Positions 54,079 to 62,383 of a stretch of DNA of 64,000 nucleotides are shown here, one piece after another; positions within the stretch are counted from its first letter, which is position 1, and each line of letters begins with the position of its first letter. The notes below the pieces were generated by a model. It did not search any database and was not told the origin of the DNA. It saw nothing but the letters and a program-made list of their open reading frames with translations. The stretch comes from Paenibacillus oryzae (lineage in GTDB: Bacteria > Bacillota > Bacilli > Paenibacillales > Paenibacillaceae). The translations under genes and the position numbers were made by a program. The stretch is taken from NCBI RefSeq assembly GCF_001675045.1, contig NZ_LYPA01000079.1, positions 1 to 64,000 of the forward strand, written 5' to 3'.

Positions 54079-55602
54079 ATGTACTATAGCGGCATTGAAG
54101 TCGTCGGTCTTGGATCTGGCGATCCCGACCAGCTAACGCTTGGCGTTTTGCGGAAGCTGCAGCAGGCATCCAAAATAATTACCCGGACCAAACAACATCC
54201 CGTCATGGATCTATTGGACAATAATGGAATTGCTTACACTACCTTTGATCATCTGTACGAAAAATACGATTCGTTCCCTCAGGTCTATGAGGCTATAGTT
54301 GACGAGCTGATGAAGGCCGCAGCTACCGGCCCGGATGGAAAGGAGCATGGGCAGGAGGGAGGTCCGCTGACCTCCGAGTTTTTGATTTACGCTTTACCAG
54401 GCCATCCCATGGTTGCGGAGCGTACTGTGCAGCTTCTTCGCGAGCGCTGCGCCGGCACTGGATTGGAGCTGCGCATCACGGGCGGGGAAAGCTTTCTGGA
54501 TGCTGCTTTTTCTTCCTTTGGCATGGACCCCATTGAAGGTTTTGCTCTGCTGGATGCGGCCGAGCTTTCAGCCTCCCTGCTTCAGCCACGGCTTCATACA
54601 CTGATCGGACAGGTTTATGATGCCTTTACCGCCTCCGACGTCAAGCTGGCGCTAATGGAGGTTTATCCCGATGATTACGAGGTTCTGGTTGGACATGCGC
54701 TTGGCGTTCAGGGTCAGGAAAAAATATTAAGAATGCCGCTATACGAGCTCGACCGCGACAATGGCTACGGCAATTTGTCCTTAATTTATGTGCCGCGTAA
54801 TCTGGACCCGGCGCTCCGGAACCGGACCTTCGAGCGGCTGCATGAAATCGTGGCAATCCTTCGCAGCCCGGAGGGATGTCCTTGGGACCGCGAGCAAACC
54901 CATAGCTCCATTCGCAAAAATTTTATCGAGGAGCTGTATGAAGCGCTTGAAGCGTTGGACAATGATGATCCCGTTGGCATGCAGGAGGAGTTTGGAGACG
55001 TTATTTTGCAGGTCATGCTGCATAGCCAGATGGAGGAGGAGGTTGGCGCTTTCTCCGTGTTCGACGTAATTCAGTCGCTTAACGAAAAATTAATTTTTCG
55101 CCATCCGCATGTGTTCGGCGATTCCAACGCCGGAAATTCGGAGGAAGCGCTTGTCAATTGGGAGGCCATGAAGGCGGAGGAAAAACGGAGAAAAGGCGCG
55201 GAACAAGCGCCGTCCATGCTGGATGGCATACCGCCTGACCTGCCTGCTTTGATGAAGGCTTATAAAATTCAGAAAAAAGCGGCTAAAGTAGGCTTCGATT
55301 GGGGCGAAATTGAACCCGTTTTGTCCAAAATCGAGGAGGAGCTAGCGGAGCTGAGAGAGCGGATAGCAGAGAATGACCTGGAGAAGGGGGCGGACGAATT
55401 GGGAGATTTGTTGTTCGCCGTCGTTAACGCCTCGCGCTTTATTGATGCTGATCCCGAAGAGGCTCTCTCTCGAACCAACCGGAAATTCAAGCATAGATTT
55501 CAATATATAGAAGAGAAGCTTCGTATAAACGGCAAAACCTTTGACCAAACTGATTTAATAGAAATGGATGCTTGGTGGGAGGAGGCAAAACGTCAGGAAT
55601 AG
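54079..55602 (+). CDS. mazG: Tetrapyrrole methylase-like / MazG fusion protein (YabN)
   Basis: A 507-aa fusion. Residues ~1-225 have the SAM-dependent tetrapyrrole-methylase fold (IEVVGLGSGDPDQLTLGVLRKL; YALPGHPMVAERTVQLL). Residues ~240-507 hold two MazG pyrophosphohydrolase segments (LRSPEGCPWDREQTHSSIRKNFIEELYEALEALD; EELAELREAI-like; ADELGDLLFAVVNASRF) with the ExxE-12/ExxD metal motif. MazG removes pyrophosphate from noncanonical NTPs. AAAGGGAGG precedes ATG 54079. Confidence 0.93.
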   Translation: MYYSGIEVVGLGSGDPDQLTLGVLRKLQQASKIITRTKQHPVMDLLDNNGIAYTTFDHLYEKYDSFPQVYEAIVDELMKAAATGPDGKEHGQEGGPLTSEFLIYALPGHPMVAERTVQLLRERCAGTGLELRITGGESFLDAAFSSFGMDPIEGFALLDAAELSASLLQPRLHTLIGQVYDAFTASDVKLALMEVYPDDYEVLVGHALGVQGQEKILRMPLYELDRDNGYGNLSLIYVPRNLDPALRNRTFERLHEIVAILRSPEGCPWDREQTHSSIRKNFIEELYEALEALDNDDPVGMQEEFGDVILQVMLHSQMEEEVGAFSVFDVIQSLNEKLIFRHPHVFGDSNAGNSEEALVNWEAMKAEEKRRKGAEQAPSMLDGIPPDLPALMKAYKIQKKAAKVGFDWGEIEPVLSKIEEELAELRERIAENDLEKGADELGDLLFAVVNASRFIDADPEEALSRTNRKFKHRFQYIEEKLRINGKTFDQTDLIEMDAWWEEAKRQE

Positions 55603-55902
55603 CGCTAGTTGCAGGGCAGCTGGGAGAATCCGGAATTGTTTCTTTGACGCAGACGCCTAGTATCGCTTAGAATGGTAGAACGGGATTTATGCTTCTGAAC
55701 AATTTCTGAACATTTGTGAATTTGCATTCGTCACCGTTCGTCTTCATTCCACACAAATCCCAAAAAAATTTGAAACTCCCGGCAGGATTTTCATCTCACG
55801 AGCAGAATAAGTATTCTTCGTGAGAGCAAATAATGCCAACGGGCATGCGGCCTCAGGGCTGCAGCCACTATAATGTTTCCATAACATAGGAGGAAAATTA
55901 CA

Positions 55903-56175
55903 ATGAACAAAACAGATCTGATCAACAATATTGCAGAGAAGAGCGGCCTGACTAAACGTGATGTAGAAGCCGTTCTGAACGGTTTTCTGGGCGAAGTAAC
56001 TGACGCTCTTGCCAGCGGTGACAAAGTACAATTGATCGGCTTCGGTACTTTTGAAACTCGCAAACGTTCCGGCCGTATCGGTCGCAACCCGCAAACTGGC
56101 AAAGAAATCGAAATTCCTGAATCCAAAGTTCCTGCTTTCAAAGCAGGCAACAAGCTGAAAGAAGCTATTAAGTAA
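55903..56175 (+). CDS. hup: HU family DNA-binding protein
   Basis: A 90-aa HU protein (MNKTDLINNIAEKSGLTKRDVEAVLNGFLGEVTDAL...FGTFETRKRSGRIGRNPQTGKEIEIPESKVPAFKAGNKLKEAIK), identical in layout to B. subtilis HBsu: helical dimer body and a beta arm with the RNPQTG tip that intercalates DNA. AGGAGG precedes the ATG; TATAAT at 55869-55874 is a probable -10 without a good -35. It is not found at this place in B. subtilis. rqcP follows 4 bp later. Confidence 0.97.
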   Translation: MNKTDLINNIAEKSGLTKRDVEAVLNGFLGEVTDALASGDKVQLIGFGTFETRKRSGRIGRNPQTGKEIEIPESKVPAFKAGNKLKEAIK

Positions 56176-56179
56176 TAAA

Positions 56180-56458
56180 ATGAGGCTTGATAAATTTCTT
56201 AAGGTATCCCGACTGATCAAACGGCGCACCGTTGCAAAGGATGTATCCGAGCAAGGGCGCGTCTGGATTAACGGCCGCGAGGCGAAAGCCAGCAGCTCCG
56301 TTAAGGTCGGGGACGAGCTCCAAATCCAATACGGCCAGAAAATCGTTACCGTTCGCGTTGAACGCATCGCGGAAACGACCCGTAAGGATGAAGCCGGCGA
56401 GCTGTATACCTTGGTAAAGGAAGAGCAGCGCCCACGCGAGAACGATCTCGATTGGTAA
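56180..56458 (+). CDS. rqcP: S4-domain ribosome quality control protein RqcP (YabO)
   Basis: A 92-aa S4-domain RNA-binding protein (MRLDKFLKVSRLIKRRTVAKDVSEQGRVWINGREAKASSSVKVGDELQIQYG), the same family as Hsp15. In B. subtilis RqcP stabilises RqcH-tRNA on split 50S subunits during Ala tailing. It begins 4 bp after the HU stop and is followed by a strong terminator. Confidence 0.93.
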   Translation: MRLDKFLKVSRLIKRRTVAKDVSEQGRVWINGREAKASSSVKVGDELQIQYGQKIVTVRVERIAETTRKDEAGELYTLVKEEQRPRENDLDW

Positions 56459-56482
56459 CGCAGCTTTCCTTCTAAAAGCATA

Positions 56483-56526
56483 AAAACAGGCCAAGAAGGC
56501 AGATGCCGTCTTTGGCCTGTTTTTTT
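56483..56526 (+). terminator. Terminator after rqcP
   Basis: AAACAGGCCAAGA pairs with TCTTTGGCCTGTTT (one bulge), then T6. Confidence 0.92.
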
Positions 56527-56726
56527 CTATATCCCTTGGGAAAGTATAAGTGTTCAGGCACGCCGATCTGACATCGATCGAAACAACTGCTTAGCAGATG
56601 CTTATGCCAGTCACTCGAACTTTGCAATTCTGGAATTTCGGAGATCAACGTTGACAGGTATCTTTCACCAACACCAACACCAGCATCTTTATCTTTCGCT
56701 ATTTTTCACCTTGGCAAAAGTTTGCC

Positions 56727-56903
56727 GGACATTTATGACCGTCAGAGCCTCAAATAGCGGGTTTTGCCCCAAACAACGGTCACTTCTGTCCTTTACAAGC
56801 TCGAAATTGGCTTTTAACGGGTAAAAAATTGCTGTTACGGTCACGGGTGTCCTTTAGAAACATAGTTCTCCTTTAAAATGGCTCCTAACGGACACCGATG
56901 ACC
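56727..56903. repeat. Quadruple-palindrome array D (51-61-51 spacing)
   Basis: Elements start at 56727 (GGACA-ttta-TGACC), 56778 (GGTCA-cttc-TGTCC), 56839 (GGTCA-cggg-TGTCC) and 56890 (GGACA-ccga-TGACC), spaced exactly 51, 61 and 51 bp. It is in the ~680-bp gene-free region between rqcP and yabP, which also holds the 39-bp tandem repeat at 56922. Confidence 0.88.
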
Positions 56904-56921
56904 GGAACGTTCTTCAAGCTG

Positions 56922-57057
56922 ATGCCGCAAAGCTCATGCACACGCATAACGAGCAAGCGCATGCCGCAAAGCTCATGCACACGCATAACGAGCAAGCCCA
57001 TGCCGCAAAACCTACACTCAAGCTTAACCTGCAAGCTTATGCCTCAAGGCTTGCAGC
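56922..57057 (+). repeat. 39-bp tandem repeat before yabP
   Basis: ATGCCGCAAAGCTCATGCAC-type units start at 56922, 56961, 57000 and 57039 (period 39). The first two are almost identical, the third diverges after the first ten bases, and the fourth is partial. A 70-codon frame passes through them but has no ribosome binding site. Confidence 0.85.
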
Positions 57058-57142
57058 CAGTTCCGTTTCGGTTCGGTTGTTCTAATCCTTGTCCGGCCCC
57101 CATAGATTAGTAGAGAATATTAGGGAAGCGGGGGAGTGCCAT

Positions 57143-57427
57143 ATGGCGGAACAGGGCAAAGGGCACAAGAGCGGGGACATCAAGCTGATTAATCGCAAAA
57201 TGCTGGAGCTGACGGGAGTCATTAACGTGGAAAGCTTCGACAGCGAGGAATTTTTGCTGGAAACGGAGCTTGGTTTTTTGACCATAACGGGGCAAAATTT
57301 GCACATCAAGCTGCTTAGCCTGGAGCAAGGGCTGGTTTCGATTGAAGGACTCGTGCATTCGCTCGCTTATCTGGACGGCGCGGCCGCAAGCAAGTCCAAA
57401 GGATTGTTCGGGAAGCTGTTCAAATGA
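57143..57427 (+). CDS. yabP: Sporulation protein YabP
   Basis: A 94-aa protein of the YabP/YqfC family (IKLINRKMLELTGVINVESFDSEEFLLETELGFLTITGQNLHIKLLSLEQGLVSIEGLVHSLAY). It is needed for spore development in the mother cell; mechanism unknown. GGGGGAG marks ATG 57143; the frame upstream to 57089 is not conserved. It overlaps yabQ by 4 bp. Confidence 0.93.
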   Translation: MAEQGKGHKSGDIKLINRKMLELTGVINVESFDSEEFLLETELGFLTITGQNLHIKLLSLEQGLVSIEGLVHSLAYLDGAAASKSKGLFGKLFK

Positions 57428-58041
57428 CGTTGGAGGTTCAATGGCTCACCGTCGCCTTTATGCTGGCTTGCGGCGCCGGCATGGGGGCGGTGTTCGACGG
57501 TTACCGCGTTATTTCCAGCGAGCTGCGTTTTCCGCGCTGGTGGCTGCCGTTGATGGATGTGGCCTACTGGGCGCTTGCCGCTGTAGTCGTTTTCCGTATG
57601 CTGTACGCCAGCAATAACGGTGAAGTGAGGGCCTATGTGTTTCTGGGGCTGGCACTTGGCGCTATTCTTCATTATTGGCTGTTCAGCTCCCTGGTGATCA
57701 AACTGGTCAAATGGCTGATTGACGCCGTTCGAGCCGTTTTTTCCTTTTTGGGAAAAATGGTTATGCTGCTGATCGTAAAACCAGTTCTTTGGCTGCTGAA
57801 AGTTTTAAAAATGATACTTGTTTCTGGGTCTATGCTCACTATTTTCGTCCTGAAAATTGTGCTACAATTGGTTCGTCCTTTTTGGATATTGACAAAATGG
57901 ATATTTTCACCATTGGTTTTATGGCTTGGCCGTTTTTTAAAACCTTATGCGGACAAGCTGATGGAAAGCCGGTTTTGGAAAAGCACAGCACTATTTTTGA
58001 GTGAAAAATGGAAACTATGGTTCGGGAGGGAAAAGCGCTAA
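57424..58041 (+). CDS. yabQ: Spore cortex biosynthesis membrane protein YabQ
   Basis: A 205-aa membrane protein with about five hydrophobic segments: WLTVAFMLACGAGMGAVFDGYRV at the start, a middle pair around WWLPLMDVAYWALAAVVVF, and several in the C-terminal half. YabQ is needed for cortex formation in B. subtilis. It begins within the yabP stop (ATGA) and its stop overlaps the divIC start by one base, so yabP-yabQ-divIC are co-translated. Confidence 0.92.
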   Translation: MTLEVQWLTVAFMLACGAGMGAVFDGYRVISSELRFPRWWLPLMDVAYWALAAVVVFRMLYASNNGEVRAYVFLGLALGAILHYWLFSSLVIKLVKWLIDAVRAVFSFLGKMVMLLIVKPVLWLLKVLKMILVSGSMLTIFVLKIVLQLVRPFWILTKWIFSPLVLWLGRFLKPYADKLMESRFWKSTALFLSEKWKLWFGREKR

Positions 58042-58349
58042 TGGCAACTGCAACGGTGAATAAGGGAGCGGCAATGATGGCCGCCAAACGCAGATTCAAA
58101 ATATGGATGACCTTCATCGTCCTGTTTATGGGCTGGGCGGGATATACTCTTTTTGGCCAGTTGCAGCAGCAAAACGCGACCCACCAGAAATTAAGCGGCA
58201 TTCAGGAACAGCTTGAGCTGACACGTCAGGAAAGCGAAGCGCTTCGCCTGGAAGTGGACAAACTGAATGATCCGGAATACATATCGCAGCTTGCCACCAA
58301 GGAGCAAGGCATGGTCAAGGAAGGCGAGCAGCAAATTTTTAGCGAATAG
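58041..58349 (+). CDS. divIC: Cell-division protein DivIC
   Basis: A 102-aa bitopic membrane protein: short cytoplasmic N-terminus, one membrane segment (WMTFIVLFMGWAGYTLF) and an extracytoplasmic coiled coil (LSGIQEQLELTRQESEALRLEVDKLNDPEYISQLATKEQGMVKEGE). It joins FtsL and DivIB at the septum. GGGAGGG lies 10 nt before ATG 58041. The gene order is that of B. subtilis. Confidence 0.92.
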   Translation: MATATVNKGAAMMAAKRRFKIWMTFIVLFMGWAGYTLFGQLQQQNATHQKLSGIQEQLELTRQESEALRLEVDKLNDPEYISQLATKEQGMVKEGEQQIFSE

Positions 58350-58519
58350 ATAGCTTTATAATCGGGTGAACGTCTGTTGACCTTCATTCTTCGGTTCGGT
58401 TATAATCACGGTATAGGAACAGATCAAGGCTGGCAGGGCTTTATAACGGCGTTGTCCGTATTGTCCACGGCAATTGAAATTGTTTCCACTAAACTTTTGA
58501 GAGAGGAACATTTTATTTT

Positions 58520-59011
58520 ATGGCAATTGAAGTGGGCGCCAAGTTAGAGGGAAAAGTGACAGGCATTACACATTTTGGGGCATTTGTCGACTTATCGGGA
58601 GGTGTCACTGGTCTCGTTCACATTTCCGAGATTGCCGATAACTATGTCAAGGACGTTAAGGATCATCTCAAGATTGACGATGTTGTCAAGGTAAAGGTGA
58701 TCAACGTCGATAAGGACGGAAAGATCGGTCTTTCCATTAAGCAAGCCATTGACCGGCCAGAGGGCTCTGCACCGCCGCCGCGTGCGAGCGGAGGACCTGG
58801 AGGCGGAGGTGGCGGTGAACGATTCAACCGCGGAGGTCAGGACCGAGGCGGACGTCCCTTCAACAAGCAATCGTCTGGCAGACCGTCCTTCGGGAAGCCG
58901 TCATTCGAGGATAAAATGTCTCGCTTCTTGAAAGATAGTGAAGAGCGGATTTCTTCCCTGAAGAAAAACACAGAAGGCAAACGCGGCGGACGCGGAGCCA
59001 AGCGAGTATAA
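58520..59011 (+). CDS. yabR: S1 RNA-binding domain protein YabR
   Basis: A 163-aa protein. Residues ~1-75 are an S1 OB-fold domain (GAKLEGKVTGITHFGAFVDLSGGVTGLVHISEIADNYVKDVKDHLKIDDVVKVKVINVDKDGKIGLSIKQ). The rest is a Gly/Arg-rich, disordered tail with RGG-like motifs (FNRGGQDRGGRPF), ending basic. It probably binds RNA; in B. subtilis yabR lies in the same place between divIC and spoIIE. GAGAGGA precedes the ATG. A terminator follows. Confidence 0.93.
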   Translation: MAIEVGAKLEGKVTGITHFGAFVDLSGGVTGLVHISEIADNYVKDVKDHLKIDDVVKVKVINVDKDGKIGLSIKQAIDRPEGSAPPPRASGGPGGGGGGERFNRGGQDRGGRPFNKQSSGRPSFGKPSFEDKMSRFLKDSEERISSLKKNTEGKRGGRGAKRV

Positions 59012-59026
59012 TCCAATTCTATTCAA

Positions 59027-59052
59027 GCAGAGCCCAAGGGCTCTGCTTTTTT
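59027..59052 (+). terminator. Terminator after yabR
   Basis: GCAGAGCCC (59027-59035) pairs with GGGCTCTGC (59038-59046) with a 2-nt AA loop centre, then T6. The following 59053-59451 holds no gene, tRNA or repeat that I can support. Confidence 0.92.
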
Positions 59053-59418
59053 ACTTTAAATCTTTAAATCCAGCCGCCAAGCTCGATCGCTCATATGCAA
59101 GGAACCTCAATAGATGCTGCCTCACTGTAGACTCAATCTCCTGTCAGACCTCATTTTCATTTCCATAAAAGCAAACCTGTATTTTTTTGCTTCCGACTTT
59201 GCTGTCGCATTGCGGAATATGCCTGTCCTGACAAAAAAGTTTTCTTCCCATGTCCACTTATACCGACAGTTTACTGCGGCGATTCGCCAAGCTGCTTGCG
59301 GCCGGCTTGCTGTTTTTGTTGGGTCACTGGACAATGGCTGCTATGGCAAAAATGGCTCAAAGCCGCTGTGGGCGCAGGTTGCCGCTTGTGATGACAAGAG
59401 CTGCGCGGCTGTTCATTT

Positions 59419-59484
59419 TGTCGGAAAAAACTTTTGGGGCGTTTACGATAACTGACAAACTTCATGTGGACAACCTCCTATAAT
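59419..59484 (+). promoter_or_regulatory. Spo0A-type promoter of spoIIE
   Basis: CTGACA (59452-59457), an unusually long 21-bp spacer and TATAAT (59479-59484), 39 bp before the start codon. The B. subtilis spoIIE promoter also has a 21-bp spacer and is activated by Spo0A-P. A near 0A box TGTCGGA lies at 59419-59425, and the -35 region reads TTTGTCAG on the other strand. Confidence 0.7.
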
Positions 59485-59522
59485 GGGAAACACATTACAT
59501 TCGGAAATGGTGGTGTCTGTTC

Positions 59523-62024
59523 ATGAAGAAGGAAGGTGTGCTGGAAGGCGCGGATAACGGACCGGAGAGCTTCTCCCGATCGGCATGGCAGAAGGCGGGA
59601 GAGCTGCGGGCGGTTAGGGCGTTTGCCAATGCGGGCCAAGTCATTTTGGCCAAAAAATGGACGTTTCTTTTGTTAGGTATAGGATTTCTGCTGGGAAGGG
59701 CTGTTATTCTGGAGTCGCTGATGCCGTTTGCCGCCGCTTATTTTGCCGTCATGTATTTTATGAGGAGGGATTTATTCGTTTGGATTGCCGTCGCCCTCGT
59801 GGCGGGGAGCTGGTTTGCAGCAGAACCTGCGGCGCTCTGGATCGCAACGGAAATTGTCGCGTTGTTCCTGCTGCTTAAGGGGCTTGAAGCTTATGAAAAG
59901 GCGGAGCTGTCCACTGTGCCGATTCTGGTGTTTGCCTCCATGCTGCTTGTCGGGCTGTTTAAAGTGTTTATCTTCAATACGCTGGGCTGGTATAACCTGC
60001 TTATGGTTGTGGTGGAGGCGGCGCTTGCTTTTGTCCTGACGCTGGTGTTTATCCATGCTATTCCCGTATTGACCATGACGCGAAAATCGGCGGCGCTGCG
60101 GCATGAAGAAATCATCTGTCTGATGATTCTGCTGGCCTCCGTTATGACGGGCGCAGTAGGCTGGGTGCTCTACGGTATGTCTGCCGAGCATGTGATGTCG
60201 CGTTATATGCTCCTGCTGTTTGCGATGGCGGGTGGAGCGCCGCTGGGCGCTTCCGTTGGCGTAGTTGCAGGGCTGATTCTCAGCCTGGCCGATTTTGGAG
60301 CGATTGTGCAGATGAGCATGCTGGCGTTTGCCGGACTGCTGGCAGGATTGCTGCGCGAGGGCGGGAAGATGGCGGCGGCTTTTGGCCTGCTGCTGGGGAC
60401 CTCCATTCTGACGATATATATTGGAACGCAATCGGATGTTATGAATTCCACCTGGGAATCCGTCGCCGCCGCCGTACTGCTGATGCTGACACCGCGCGGC
60501 GTCATACGCACAATCGCGAGGTATGTCCCGGGGACTAATGAGCATGCCAAATCGCAGCATGACTACGCCAAGCGGGTGCGCGAGGTGACAGCGGAGCGCG
60601 TATCGAAGTTTTCGGAGGTTTTTCGCCAGCTATCGGGCAGCTTTGGCCAACTGACGCAAAAAGCGGAGGAGCTTAAACGCGAGGATGAGCTGGGCCATTT
60701 TATGAATGCGGTATCTCAGCGCAGCTGCGGCAGCTGCCATCGCCAGCATGCCTGCTGGGGAGATAAATATTTTCATACCTATAAAATGATGACGGAGATG
60801 ATGACGGCTGTTGAGGAGGATAAGGCGCATTCGCCCAAGGAGTATTCCCGCGGCTGGAGCCAGCATTGCGTAAAGACGCCGCAGGTGATGTCCATTATGA
60901 GGCATCAATACGAGCTTTATCAAAATAACCGGCATTGGAAAAAGCAGCTTAGCGATTCACGCCAGCTGGTGGCGGATCAACTATTCGGAGTTTCCCAGGT
61001 GATGGACGACCTGTCGAAGGAAATTCGCCGCGAAGGCCAGACCCTGCATTTGCAGGAGGAACAAATCAGAGAGGCGGTTGAAGGATTAGGGTTATCCATT
61101 CTGGGAGTCGATATCGTCAATTTGGAGGAGGGAAATGTTGAGATTGAGGTGTATCATTCCTTTGAGCAAGGCTTTGATGAATGTCGCAAAATAATTGCGC
61201 CGCTCCTGAGCGATATTCTGGGCGAGCATATTGCGGTAAAATCGGAAACGCTTCCCGAGCGGCACGGCGAACCAACGCTAGTCACCTTTGGCTCCGCCAA
61301 GCAGTTTGAGGTTGAGACGGGTGTGGCGGGAGCGGCCAAAGGCGGGGATTTGTTATCGGGAGACAGCTTTAGTCTGGCCGAGCTGAGCGGCGGGAAATTT
61401 GCTGTAGCCATCAGCGACGGCATGGGCAATGGAGAACGGGCGCGGCAGGAGAGCAGCGCAGCCTTGTCCATCCTGCAGCAGCTGCTTCAATCCGGCATGG
61501 ATGAGAAGCTGGCCGTTAAATCGGTGAACTCCGTACTGATGCTGCGCTCCACCGAGGAAATGTACGCGACGGTTGATCTGGCTATTGTGGACTTGTATAC
61601 GGCAAATACAACCTTTATGAAAATTGGCTCAACGCCAAGCTTTATTAAACGCGGAAGGGAGGTCATTCCGGTTACGGCCAATAATTTGCCGATCGGAATC
61701 ATTCAGGACATAGACGTCGATTTTGTATCCATGCAGATGCAGTCGGGCGATACGCTGGTTATGATGAGCGATGGCATCTATGATGCGCCGGGCCATGCCA
61801 TTAATAAGGAAATGTGGATGAAGCGTATTATTGGAGAGCTTGGAAGCGATGATCCGCAGGAGATGGCCGATGCGCTGCTGGAGACGGTCGTGCGGTACCA
61901 TGAAGGAGAAATCGTGGATGATATGACGGTTCTTGTGGCGCGAATCGACAAGCATTTGCCGGAGTGGGCGTCCTTCCGCTGGCCTGGCGTTACCCGCATG
62001 GAGCGTCCCAGAACGGTCAGCTAA
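59523..62024 (+). CDS. spoIIE: Stage II sporulation protein E (serine phosphatase)
   Basis: An 833-aa membrane phosphatase that dephosphorylates SpoIIAA and so activates sigma-F, and takes part in polar septation. The N-terminal ~330 residues hold about ten membrane segments; a central regulatory region carries RSCGSCHRQHACWGDKYF (the conserved Cys cluster); the C-terminal PP2C domain (~600-810) shows GDSFSLAELSGGKFAVAISDGMGNGERA, MKIGSTPSFIKRG and MMSDGIYDAPG with the metal-binding Asp residues. Length is close to B. subtilis (827 aa). Confidence 0.96.
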   Translation: MKKEGVLEGADNGPESFSRSAWQKAGELRAVRAFANAGQVILAKKWTFLLLGIGFLLGRAVILESLMPFAAAYFAVMYFMRRDLFVWIAVALVAGSWFAAEPAALWIATEIVALFLLLKGLEAYEKAELSTVPILVFASMLLVGLFKVFIFNTLGWYNLLMVVVEAALAFVLTLVFIHAIPVLTMTRKSAALRHEEIICLMILLASVMTGAVGWVLYGMSAEHVMSRYMLLLFAMAGGAPLGASVGVVAGLILSLADFGAIVQMSMLAFAGLLAGLLREGGKMAAAFGLLLGTSILTIYIGTQSDVMNSTWESVAAAVLLMLTPRGVIRTIARYVPGTNEHAKSQHDYAKRVREVTAERVSKFSEVFRQLSGSFGQLTQKAEELKREDELGHFMNAVSQRSCGSCHRQHACWGDKYFHTYKMMTEMMTAVEEDKAHSPKEYSRGWSQHCVKTPQVMSIMRHQYELYQNNRHWKKQLSDSRQLVADQLFGVSQVMDDLSKEIRREGQTLHLQEEQIREAVEGLGLSILGVDIVNLEEGNVEIEVYHSFEQGFDECRKIIAPLLSDILGEHIAVKSETLPERHGEPTLVTFGSAKQFEVETGVAGAAKGGDLLSGDSFSLAELSGGKFAVAISDGMGNGERARQESSAALSILQQLLQSGMDEKLAVKSVNSVLMLRSTEEMYATVDLAIVDLYTANTTFMKIGSTPSFIKRGREVIPVTANNLPIGIIQDIDVDFVSMQMQSGDTLVMMSDGIYDAPGHAINKEMWMKRIIGELGSDDPQEMADALLETVVRYHEGEIVDDMTVLVARIDKHLPEWASFRWPGVTRMERPRTVS

Positions 62025-62174
62025 AAAAGAAAGGAGACAGTTTGCCGTCAGCATCCCCTTGATTGAACAAGTCATTCCTTCTTAGTTCCCATTTAACCAA
62101 ACGCCGTTTTACAGCGTCGATGCCTGATTTGGGCGCCGAGCTGCAAAACGGCGTTTCCTCATTTATAAGAGGTT

Positions 62175-62378
62175 GTTCAAAAAGTCCGCTTCCCATTACG
62201 AAGCATGCCTGGCGGCATAGTCAGCATCGAATATGGCATTCAGCCGAATAAGCGTATGCTTTCGGAGCATGTTTCCTCTGGAAACATTTGAGGTGCTCAC
62301 TTAGCTTCCACTAAGCTCCGCTCCTCGATTTCTAGCTTCATCCCATCTTCTCGGTACTGAAAAGCGAACTTTTTGAAC
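62175..62378. mobile_element. MITE-like repeat, longer relative of the urt array element
   Basis: Ends GTTCAAAAAGTCCGCTT (left) and AAGCGAACTTTTTGAAC (right) are near-perfect inverted repeats. The interior shares CATGCCTGG.GGCAT, GTCGAATATGG-like and TTTCTAGCTTC..TCCCATCTTC..GGTACTG blocks with the repeats at 46363-47016 but has an extra ~35 bp with its own hairpins (TTTCCTCTGGAAA). It ends 6 bp before the stop of the reverse-strand AraC gene. Confidence 0.8.
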
Positions 62379-62383
62379 TTTCA

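Noticed and set aside
56898-57110. 70-codon open frame with 13-aa repeats
   Set aside because: The repeats follow from a 39-bp DNA repeat; there is no ribosome binding site and the start lies in a palindrome of array D.
59053-59450. tRNA genes near yabR/spoIIE, as found in B. subtilis
   Set aside because: No cloverleaf or TTCRANY-type T-loop could be found in this gap.
59250-59483. 77-codon frame before spoIIE
   Set aside because: No ribosome binding site, no family resemblance, and it runs through the spoIIE promoter.
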